Of a DNA stretch of 5,538 bases, positions 1-5,320 are shown in pieces. The number at the start of each line of letters is the position of its first letter. Positions within the stretch are counted from its first letter, which is position 1. Source of the stretch: Dechloromonas sp. (lineage in GTDB: Bacteria > Pseudomonadota > Gammaproteobacteria > Burkholderiales > Rhodocyclaceae); the NCBI GenBank assembly GCA_017302355.1, contig JAFLDQ010000199.1, positions 1 to 5,538 of the forward strand, read 5' to 3'. The notes under the pieces were generated by a model. That model searched no databases. It was not told where the DNA came from and worked only from the letters and a program-made list of their open reading frames with translations. Made by a program: the position numbers and the translations under genes.

Positions 1-719
1 ACCTTGAGCAGCTTCTTCAGGCCGCCATCGGCCGCGCCGCGCGGAAAGTGTTCGGCAAGCAACGCTGCCCGCCGCTCGGCATCGCGGCAACCGGCGATGA
101 AATCCAGCGCATCGTCGTAAGCCCGCAGTTCATGGCCGGATTTGTGGACCAGCCCGAGAAAACGCTCGAGCGCATCGAAACGCGCGGGCGGCAGACGCCA
201 GTGATCGGCGGCCTCGAACAAGGCGCGCGCCGCCTGCTCGATGGCGGGCGGGCAAGTCGTTCCGGCACGGAAATGCACGCTGCGCCGGCCGTCGTTGCGC
301 AAATGGATTTCCGAAAACGCCGGCGCATAGCCGCGGGCAAAAGCCGCCTTCACCCCGCGCTTTTTCTCCAGCGCCGCCAGCGTGAATTCGATGTGCTTGC
401 AGGTGCCCAGTTCGTTGGTCGCGTAATCCGGGCAACTGCAAAAATTGTCTCCCGGCTGCGTGCCGCGAATCGCCACCCGGTAGGCGCTTTTTGATTTCGG
501 ATTGCTCACCCGATACTCTGAGAAAAACGGCTCGCCGCCGATATTCTCCAGCCCGAACGCCTGTTCCCGGCCAAACTGCCGGCGCAAGCCGCGCTGCCAC
601 TCAACCGCCGGCCAGTCATCCGGCGCCTGCGTGCGGGAAAGCTTGATTTCCCTGGGCGCCTTCGCGGAGCGTGAAGGCTTTTTGCCGCTGGCGGGTTTTT
701 GGCTGGCTTGGGGGCTCAT
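1..719 (-). CDS. SWIM zinc-finger protein, N-terminal part of a SWIM-SNF2/DEAD-type helicase (runs off the left edge)
   Basis: The frame is open from an ATG at 719 to the window edge (239 codons), so the 3' end lies outside. The first 30 or so residues are basic and low in complexity. A SWIM zinc-binding motif of the form CxCx(10)CxH follows at residues 94-109 (C94, C96, C107, H109, within FCSCPDYATNELGTCKHIEF). SWIM domains bind DNA or protein. In bacteria this arrangement (short basic start, YRVAIRG, SWIM, then AFARGY) is typical of the N-terminus of roughly 1000-residue SNF2/DEAD helicases, and the motor would lie beyond position 1. The start is supported by a purine-rich ribosome binding site (GGAGAAGG) just upstream, and by the 14-base gap to the preceding toxin gene, which suggests co-transcription. 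The helicase assignment is inferred from the N-terminal family match; the SWIM motif is seen directly. A standalone SWIM protein is the alternative. Confidence 0.87.
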   Translation of the reverse strand, partial: MSPQASQKPASGKKPSRSAKAPREIKLSRTQAPDDWPAVEWQRGLRRQFGREQAFGLENIGGEPFFSEYRVSNPKSKSAYRVAIRGTQPGDNFCSCPDYATNELGTCKHIEFTLAALEKKRGVKAAFARGYAPAFSEIHLRNDGRRSVHFRAGTTCPPAIEQAARALFEAADHWRLPPARFDALERFLGLVHKSGHELRAYDDALDFIAGCRDAERRAALLAEHFPRGAADGGLKKLLK

Positions 720-733
720 GGACCTTCTCCATA

Positions 734-1123
734 TCAGGCAATCAATTCGACGAGTTCGGAATACACCGGTAATTGGCTGTCGGCCGTAAGCAGCCGGGCA
801 GGCATTTGCTGGGCTTGGGCGATCAGCAGGCGGTCGAAGGGATCGCGACGGTGCCAGGGCAAATGCCGGACCCGCAACGCCGCCTCGCTGCTCACCGGCA
901 ATTCGGCAAAACCGGTCTGCCGTGCCAGTTGCAGGGTTCGCTGGGCATCATGGATAAAGTCCGGGCGCTCGAGCGAGGCTTTGATGGCTATTTCCCAGAT
1001 ACTGGCAGCGCTGAAAAACACCTGATTGCCACGGTCGACCAGCCTGGTGACCCAGTTTTCAGGAATACGCGCCGGCTGATAGATCGCCCACAACAGGACA
1101 TGCGTATCCAGCAACAGGTTCAT
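734..1123 (-). CDS. vapC: VapC-type PIN-domain toxin (ribonuclease)
   Basis: This 129-residue protein has the full layout of a type II toxin PIN domain: LLLDTHVLLW at the N-terminus (D6), SIWEIAIK (E44), HRRDPFDRLLIAQA (D94/D97) and LLTADSQL (D115). These acidic residues form the Mg2+ site of PIN ribonucleases, which cleave tRNA or other RNA in the cytoplasm when free of antitoxin. The length is normal for the family and no key residue is missing, so it looks intact. Its ATG overlaps the antitoxin stop by 4 bases (ATGA, 1120-1123), the usual antitoxin-first coupling. The HRDPFDRLL signature places it in the VapC subgroup often paired with Phd/YefM antitoxins. The RNA target cannot be read from sequence. 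Confidence 0.93.
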   Translation of the reverse strand: MNLLLDTHVLLWAIYQPARIPENWVTRLVDRGNQVFFSAASIWEIAIKASLERPDFIHDAQRTLQLARQTGFAELPVSSEAALRVRHLPWHRRDPFDRLLIAQAQQMPARLLTADSQLPVYSELVELIA

Positions 1124-1362
1124 GCACCCTGTCCCTCGAACAAGCCGGCAATTTCTTCGGCCGCCATGCGATCGAAATCCGCCGGAATGGTCGCTTCCCC
1201 CTGCCCCAGGCCCAACACGCGTGGCGGCAAAGCGGTGTCATAAGGCACCAGTCGCGCCAAGGGATGCCCGGCACGGGCAATGATCAGTTCATCGCCCTGC
1301 GCGACCCGCTCCAGATAGCGCGACAGATGCGTTTTGGCTTCATGAACATTGACGGTTTGCAT
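1120..1362 (-). CDS. Phd/YefM-family antitoxin
   Basis: This 80-residue protein opens with the conserved Phd/YefM N-terminal DNA-binding and dimerisation fold: MQTVNVHEAKTHLSRYLERV followed by GDELIIARAGHPLARLVP (about residues 1-41). The C-terminal half, with ADFDRMAAEEIAGLFEG, is the expected toxin-wrapping tail. It should neutralise the adjacent PIN toxin by blocking its active site and repress its own operon. The ATG at 1362 is preceded by GAGG (1370-1373 on the opposite strand) with about 7 bases of spacing, so the start is well supported. The stop overlaps the toxin start by 4 bases. Antitoxin plus toxin appear complete and potentially functional, in contrast to the damaged genes on both sides of the island. 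Confidence 0.92.
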   Translation of the reverse strand: MQTVNVHEAKTHLSRYLERVAQGDELIIARAGHPLARLVPYDTALPPRVLGLGQGEATIPADFDRMAAEEIAGLFEGQGA

Positions 1363-1387
1363 GTGTACGCCTCAGTAAACCAAGCTG

Positions 1388-1421
1388 GACTAAGTCTAAT
1401 TAGGCGCTGGCAGCAAGGCAA
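1388..1421 (-). promoter_or_regulatory. Candidate promoter and operator of the toxin-antitoxin operon
   Basis: On the minus strand, TTGCCT (1421-1416) and TAGACT (1398-1393) are separated by 17 bases, each matching four of six sigma-70 consensus positions. The -10 box overlaps a short inverted repeat, GACTTAGTC (1396-1388), and abuts the palindrome CTAATTAG (1396-1403). An autorepressing Phd/YefM antitoxin normally binds short palindromes over its own promoter, so the placement fits. The motifs are short and the assignment is inferred. Confidence 0.35.
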
Positions 1422-3058
1422 GTTGCATTGAGCGCATGTAACGATGCCGGCGGGAAAGGGCGAAGAACCGGCGCCCGATTGCCATTCCGTTGAATGACGA
1501 GGCTTACGCCGTGCTCATCCGGCAGAAGGGCAAGCATTCGGAACGGGTCTTTACGTTTCGGGGCAAGCCGTCGAACTCGGCCAATACCCGCGCTTGGCAC
1601 AAGGCGCGGAAACGGGCGGGGATCGACGACTTCCGCTGGCATGATCTGCGGCATGCCGCGACTCGCAATCATTGCTGCGGCAGTGACCGTTTTTCCGAAG
1701 GCGGTCGGTGCGCACAGAACGCCAGTGTCGTGATGCAACATGGCTGCCACCGCCGCTTCCTGGTCCAAGCGCAAAGTGCCGGCGAACGCAACGACAATCG
1801 ATTCACCTGCGTACCGCTCATCGATCAGATCGCAACGGATCTTGTTGTCCCGCAACAATTCCAGCACCGAATCCAGGCAGCCTCGCGGCAGTGCGATGTG
1901 ATTGGGGTAGTTTTCGGTACAGCCAATTACACGTGGTTCATCCCACACCGAGAAGCGCATGGCCTGCTTCTTGTAGAACTCCGGATTCTGGAATGCAGCC
2001 AAGCGGATCAGTCGATTAGCCAGAGGCTGCGGTAGTTGGGCTTTCTCGAAATAGATGAGGTTGGCAATCGTCAGCGTGAGTGACTGCGGCATCGGTCCGG
2101 CCAATTTCCTGGGGGCAGCAGATCGCTTCCAGGGTTTTTTTTGATCTTCCTCGTCGATGAAAGTCACATCAAGCGGGTGCGTGTTGCCTGTTGCTCTCAG
2201 GATGGTCGGCTCAATGTCGTGCGCCGGCATCGGCTGGATCGTTGCCAGAAATGCCCACTGGTCGCGGTAGGGGCGCAAGTCACCATCCACAAAGACGCTG
2301 CATCCCCGCTCACGCGGAGCCTTTTGAAGTGGCAAAGCGATCAAATTCCCGAAGCCTCCCTTCGGCATCGAGTCCTGATTGGGGAACAAACGGTCATAGG
2401 GTTCGAGCTTGAGTTGCCTGGTACGAGCGCAGGTGTGGCTGATGATTGCTGTGCCAAGACGGCGTGCATCCCGAGCAGAAACACTGCCGGTGAAAAATAT
2501 CCAGGCGTGGGCACCGTTGCCGGATCGCGAAATCTCAAGCGCCGCCGGCACACCCAGTTCGAGACACGACTGGAAGAATGCCTTGGCATCTTCCCGCCAT
2601 TCCGCTTCGTCGAAATCGGCGGCGAGAAAATGGCAGGTGTCGTCGGTTAGCAGCGGATAAACGCCAACCGTGCGTTTGCCGGCAAGGTGCTCGTAGATCA
2701 CCTGGTCCGACAGCGGCTTCATTTGGCGATGGTTGCAGTCCGCACACTTGATGCGCGGTTTCTCGCAAATGCCGGGACGCCTGTCATTGGCGCAGACGGG
2801 GGAATAGCCCGACTTGCCGGTTGTCGAATTTTCCCAGCGGACCGGGCAGAGATCGGTGCGGCCACGAAACAGCCGCCGGAATAGCGTCACCTTCTCGTCG
2901 GTGGAAAGCGTTGACGGTTCTGGTTCGCCAACGGGTTCCACCGCCTTGGGCGGCAAGCGCCATTCGATGCCGTGAGCTTCCAGCAACGAGATCAGTCGGG
3001 CACGTTCAGTGCGCAGCCCTTCCAGTTCAGCCGCTGGATTGCTTGCCGCCAGACTCAT
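1400..3058 (-). CDS. TOTE-type archaeo-eukaryotic primase-helicase, C-terminally truncated (helicase motor lost)
   Basis: This 552-residue frame starts with a short helical segment (10-33). A cysteine cluster follows (C71, C89, C98, C105, C108; CEKPRIKCADC), probably zinc binding. Then comes an archaeo-eukaryotic primase (AEP) domain: the metal-binding DFD (D148, D150), SGNGAHAW with H184, and PYDRLFPNQD with D222 followed by GGFGNLIALPLQ. This matches the primase domain annotated in TOTE conflict systems, which is normally fused to a superfamily 2 helicase. The helicase begins here with LRLDQEAAVAAML and the Walker A motif APTAFGKT (450-457). After about residue 468 the family match stops, because from about 1657 leftwards the frame reads the antisense of an integrase fragment. 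DEAD/DEAH and later motor motifs are absent, so ATPase activity is unlikely, while the primase core looks intact. The ATG overlaps the upstream stop (ATGA, 3055-3058), indicating translational coupling. An A8 run lies at 2135-2142. It may be a pseudogene or a primase-only survivor. Confidence 0.88.
   Translation of the reverse strand: MSLAASNPAAELEGLRTERARLISLLEAHGIEWRLPPKAVEPVGEPEPSTLSTDEKVTLFRRLFRGRTDLCPVRWENSTTGKSGYSPVCANDRRPGICEKPRIKCADCNHRQMKPLSDQVIYEHLAGKRTVGVYPLLTDDTCHFLAADFDEAEWREDAKAFFQSCLELGVPAALEISRSGNGAHAWIFFTGSVSARDARRLGTAIISHTCARTRQLKLEPYDRLFPNQDSMPKGGFGNLIALPLQKAPRERGCSVFVDGDLRPYRDQWAFLATIQPMPAHDIEPTILRATGNTHPLDVTFIDEEDQKKPWKRSAAPRKLAGPMPQSLTLTIANLIYFEKAQLPQPLANRLIRLAAFQNPEFYKKQAMRFSVWDEPRVIGCTENYPNHIALPRGCLDSVLELLRDNKIRCDLIDERYAGESIVVAFAGTLRLDQEAAVAAMLHHDTGVLCAPTAFGKTVTAAAMIASRGMPQIMPAEVVDPRPFPRLVPSAGIGRVRRLAPKRKDPFRMLALLPDEHGVSLVIQRNGNRAPVLRPFPPASLHALNATCLAASA
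1454..1657 (+). pseudogene. Tyrosine recombinase (phage-type integrase) catalytic-domain fragment
   Basis: The plus-strand frame reads AKNRRPIAIPLNDEAYAVL, then a segment with KHSERVFTFRGKP, then WHKARKRAGIDDFRWHDLRH. This is the middle of a tyrosine recombinase catalytic domain: the beta-hairpin with the catalytic lysine (AKN..PIAIPL) and the box II HxxR motif (H and R in HDLRH, about 1640-1654). The N-terminal arm- and core-binding domains, the box I arginine, the later H/W residue and the nucleophilic tyrosine are all missing. A stop lies in frame at 1439-1441, and family similarity ends near 1657, where the sequence becomes the antisense of the primase-helicase gene. It cannot encode an active enzyme. 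It is a leftover of a mobile element joined to the helicase gene in head-on orientation. Confidence 0.8.
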
Positions 3059-3390
3059 TCCTGCCGTTCCGCCGCGAAACCTGATTCATCGCCAAGGTGA
3101 ATGAAAATTCGTCCTTTGGCCGTATTGCCATCAACGGTCAGCCAGCCTCGCCCGTTCACTGGATCATTCTCGTCAAAGCCAGACCACGAAAATGCCAAAC
3201 GCGACGACGCTCCGGCACCTTCGATCTTGGCGTCGAGTTGCGCCTGCACCAGACCGAACTGAAACTCTCCGGTCAGATCCTCCCGAATCGAGAGGGTTGC
3301 CGGCACTTCCATGTCGAAGTAGTCCGCATCCCACGCTTCCATGTGGGTGATACGCCAGGTGCCGACGAAGCTCAGGCCACCCTTCTTCAC
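3055..3390 (-). CDS. Conserved hypothetical protein, 111 aa
   Basis: I do not recognise a named family. The GTG at 3390 is preferred because it overlaps the upstream TGA (GTGA, 3387-3390) and has GGAG (3399-3402) 8 bases before it. Alternative upstream starts would extend into the preceding gene. The protein reads MKKGGLSFVGTWRITHME and continues with alternating hydrophobic and polar stretches (TGEFQFGLVQAQLDAKIEG, RLAFSWSGFDE, GRGWLTVDG, KGRIFIHLGD). This pattern suggests a small all-beta, barrel-like cytoplasmic protein. There is no signal peptide or membrane segment. Similar FVGTWRI...SWSGFDE proteins occur widely as standalone hypotheticals, to my recollection. Its stop overlaps the primase start by 4 bases, so it is expected to be made in step with both neighbours. 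The function is unknown. Confidence 0.82.
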   Translation of the reverse strand: MKKGGLSFVGTWRITHMEAWDADYFDMEVPATLSIREDLTGEFQFGLVQAQLDAKIEGAGASSRLAFSWSGFDENDPVNGRGWLTVDGNTAKGRIFIHLGDESGFAAERQE

Positions 3391-3938
3391 GCATCGATCT
3401 CCAGCCCGGCCTGCCGCCACAGCGCATTGAAATCATCGCCGACGCCCCAGCCAAACCCCTGCCCATCGGCGCGAATATCTTCAAGTTGATCGAGGAACGA
3501 CTCGCGTTGCGCCTCGGGCATAGCCATGGCCACCTTCAATGCCTGCTCAAACATCCGCACCAAAGCATCGTAAAAGCCTGCGTCATCCAACCCGACATCG
3601 TTGCTGAAGCCGAGCGCCTGTTCGCAATAGAAGCCCATCAACTCGGCCAGACCCTCCGGCTGCCCGATGGCTTTCTTGTAGTCCGAAATCGCCTTCTTCG
3701 CCTTGGAAACCGAATAGTCCTGATTCTTGTACACATCCGGCCACAGCCAGCGTTCGATGGTGGCCTTGTACGGTTTGAGCGGGTCATCGCCCAGGCCCAG
3801 GCGAGCATTCAGGAAAGCCTGATTTTCCTTGCTGGCAGCGTACAAGTCTTGCACCAGACCCAGCAAGCCGGCGCGGTCGAAGTCGCCAAGCTTGGTTTTG
3901 ACGTCGCTCCACGACGGGGTGGTTTTCTTCGTCGTCAT
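3387..3938 (-). CDS. DUF6155-like protein, 183 aa
   Basis: The start at ATG 3938 is chosen because GAGGA lies about 8 bases upstream; a GTG at 3971 would overlap rhuM by 29 bases and lacks that support. The protein is largely helical: WSDVKTKLGDFDRAGLLGLVQDLYAASKENQAFLNARLG (about residues 10-48), then DPLKPYKATIERWLWPDV, a lysine-rich KAKKAISDYKKAIG, and a helical C-terminal half with AELMGFYCEQALGF and YDALVRMFEQALKVA. The N-terminal leucine-rich helix followed by FLNARLG and DPLxPYK resembles the DUF6155 family, whose function is not known; this match is from memory and moderate. It lies 4 bases after the rhuM stop and its own stop overlaps the next start (GTGA), so it sits inside the operon. 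No catalytic motif is visible. It may be a structural or adaptor component. Confidence 0.83.
   Translation of the reverse strand: MTTKKTTPSWSDVKTKLGDFDRAGLLGLVQDLYAASKENQAFLNARLGLGDDPLKPYKATIERWLWPDVYKNQDYSVSKAKKAISDYKKAIGQPEGLAELMGFYCEQALGFSNDVGLDDAGFYDALVRMFEQALKVAMAMPEAQRESFLDQLEDIRADGQGFGWGVGDDFNALWRQAGLEIDA
3399..3402 (-). promoter_or_regulatory. Ribosome binding site deciding the GTG start of the 111-aa gene
   Basis: GGAG on the minus strand lies 8 bases before the GTG at 3390, inside the end of the DUF6155-like gene. Together with the GTGA overlap it favours this start over in-frame alternatives further upstream. Confidence 0.55.
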
Positions 3939-3942
3939 ATTG

Positions 3943-5013
3943 CTATTCCTCGTCAGCGCCGGACTGGTCACTGGAGTCGGTCAGCTTGAGCAGCCGGTCA
4001 AAATCGCTTTCGAACAGTCGATCCTGCACGATGCGGTATTTCTCGAACTCGCTTTCGGCGTGTGCCCTAGCGATTTCCGCCGTGACTTTGCCTGCGTCCT
4101 GCAACACCTCGCGATCGGTGGCCTCGATGAAACGGCTCAGGCGGGTTTCCCAATCCTGCATCGTCATCGGGATCTTGCGCTGCGCCATGTCCTCGGCCAC
4201 GTCCAGATAGGCGTTGACCAGGCGGGAGAGTTGCGCCATCTCGTGCTCGGTCAGGTAATTCTTGGCGACCACGACATCGAATTTCTGGATCTTGCCTTGC
4301 GGCGCATCCTTCCATGTGCTCAAGCCCATGTTGGGCTGGTCGGCATCGGCGCGGCGGTAGACCACCTCGGCCGCCGTCTGCCCGTGGATCGCCCAATGCA
4401 GTTTGTTCTGCACCGTGGCAAAAAACCGCTTGGTGGCCTGCGCCGTTACGTCATAGTCAATCGACGTGGCGTAGATGTCGGTGATCTTCTGGTAAAACTT
4501 GCGCTCCGAGAGCCTGATCTCACGGACGCGCTGCAGCTGCTCTTCAAAATACTGTTCTGTGAGGACGGAGCCACCCGCCTTGATGCGCTCATCGTCCATC
4601 ACGTAGGCCTTGATGGTGAACTGCTCGATGATGCCCGTGGCCCACTTACGGAACTGCACCGCCCGCTCAGAATTCACCTTGTAACCCACGGCGATGATGG
4701 CGGGCAAGCTGTAGTGCTGGGTGTCGTAGTTCTTGCCATCGGCGGCAGTTATTCGAAATTTTCGAATAACTGAAGCTTCCTCCAGCTCGCTGTCGCCGAA
4801 CACCTTTTTCAGGTGGTAGTTGATGGTCTGGGTTTCCACGTCGTAGAGGGTGCCCATCATTTTCTGCGTAACCCAGATGCTCTCGTCGGCATACACCGCC
4901 TCCACGCCGCCCTGGCCGCTGGCGGCGACGAAGGTCAGGTATTCGGCTGCCGAGGAACGGACGATGGAAACCTCGGTTTTCTTGGGCGGTTGTGGTGGTT
5001 TGCGTTGGGCCAT
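3943..5013 (-). CDS. rhuM: RhuM family protein
   Basis: This 356-residue protein matches the RhuM family along its length: YADESIWVTQKMMGTLYDV (about 41-59), INYHLKKVF, SVIRKFRITAADGKNYDT (81-98), YSLPAIIAVGYKVNSERAVQFRKWA (101-125), then a helical middle with SERKFYQKITDIYATSIDYD. The C-terminal half carries KNYLTEHEMAQLSRLVNAYLDVAE. RhuM was first noted on a Salmonella pathogenicity island, but homologues are common next to type I restriction genes in defence islands; the biochemical role is unknown. The N-terminal third resembles phage antirepressor-like DNA-binding modules (inference). It starts 3 bases after the hsdS stop and ends 4 bases before the DUF6155-like gene. Its length is usual and it appears intact. 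A 27-base palindrome lies inside codons 81-89. Confidence 0.94.
   Translation of the reverse strand: MAQRKPPQPPKKTEVSIVRSSAAEYLTFVAASGQGGVEAVYADESIWVTQKMMGTLYDVETQTINYHLKKVFGDSELEEASVIRKFRITAADGKNYDTQHYSLPAIIAVGYKVNSERAVQFRKWATGIIEQFTIKAYVMDDERIKAGGSVLTEQYFEEQLQRVREIRLSERKFYQKITDIYATSIDYDVTAQATKRFFATVQNKLHWAIHGQTAAEVVYRRADADQPNMGLSTWKDAPQGKIQKFDVVVAKNYLTEHEMAQLSRLVNAYLDVAEDMAQRKIPMTMQDWETRLSRFIEATDREVLQDAGKVTAEIARAHAESEFEKYRIVQDRLFESDFDRLLKLTDSSDQSGADEE
3947..3951 (-). promoter_or_regulatory. Ribosome binding site deciding the ATG start of the DUF6155-like gene
   Basis: GAGGA on the minus strand lies about 8 bases before the ATG at 3938 and within the last codons of rhuM. It supports 3938 as the start instead of the GTG at 3971. 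Confidence 0.55.
4746..4772. repeat. 27-base perfect palindrome inside rhuM
   Basis: Two 13-base arms, CAGTTATTCGAAA (4746-4758) and its exact reverse complement (4760-4772), flank a single central base. The stretch is AT-rich against a GC-rich background and contains TTCGAA twice. It encodes SVIRKFRIT of RhuM (codons 81-89), a conserved-looking part of the protein. It could be a protein-binding site or a cruciform/hairpin former, or a by-product of the amino-acid sequence. The symmetry is seen directly; any role is inference. Confidence 0.8.
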
Positions 5014-5016
5014 GGT

Positions 5017-5283
5017 CTAGGCCACCGTCACTTGGCCGTTCATCAGCAGCGGCAGGAGCCAGTCGCGCAGTTGGACGAGTTGCTGGTTTTCTTTAGTGTT
5101 GTTGGCGATTTTGTCGAATGCAGGCTCAACGATGGCGGCAAACTTTTCAATGACTTCGTCTTTGGGAATGGCGAGATTGGTCAACTCAATGTCATTCGAG
5201 ACGATGGAATCAAAGACGGAACCTGATGACTTGACCTGCAGATGGTGGATTAACTCTTTGGCCAGAAAGAACAAGAACACATG
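5017..5283 (-). pseudogene. hsdS: hsdS remnant: C-terminus of type I restriction specificity subunit, cut by an insertion sequence
   Basis: Eighty-eight codons remain in frame up to a TAG at 5017-5019. HVFLFFLAKELIHHLQ and SSGSVFDSIVSNDIELTNL match the end of the second target-recognition domain of HsdS. IEKFAAIVEPAFDKIANN followed by ENQQLVQLRDWLLPLLMNGQ is the conserved helical spacer and C-terminal repeat that docks on HsdM. A complete HsdS has about 400 residues, so the whole first recognition domain and most of the second are missing upstream of 5283. There the sequence changes to an insertion-sequence end. The open frame continues artificially into the element in the wrong frame relative to its transposase. 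The restriction system specificity encoded here is therefore lost, unless another hsdS exists outside the window. rhuM starts 3 bases downstream. Confidence 0.88.
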
Positions 5284-5310
5284 TGTACCGGCCCGGATTG
5301 ATTGGACACT
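5284..5310. repeat. Probable terminal inverted repeat of the insertion sequence
   Basis: The sequence begins TGTACCGGCCCGG and continues to TTGGACACT, resembling the terminal repeats of IS3-like elements. It sits between the transposase stop and the point where HsdS coding begins. The partner repeat is not in the window, so this is a tentative call. Confidence 0.5.
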
Positions 5311-5320
5311 GTTTTGCAAC

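Noticed and set aside
48..494. Plus-strand frame of 148 codons at the left end
   Set aside because: It is antisense to the SWIM protein gene and resembles no known protein.
130..600. Minus-strand frame of 156 codons at the left end
   Set aside because: It is out of frame with the SWIM protein that starts at 719; its translation is alanine- and arginine-rich with no motif.
1658..2035. Continuation of the plus-strand integrase frame
   Set aside because: Beyond HDLRH the translation loses integrase similarity and is the antisense of the primase-helicase gene.
3391..3420. Upstream in-frame start giving a 121-residue version of the 111-aa protein
   Set aside because: It overlaps the DUF6155-like gene by over 30 bases, while GTG 3390 has both a ribosome binding site and the coupling overlap.
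3829..4773. Long plus-strand open frame of 314 codons
   Set aside because: It lies antisense to rhuM, which has a clear family match. The product is repetitive in L, V, H and D, as expected from the complement of a GC-rich gene, and shows no recognisable domain.
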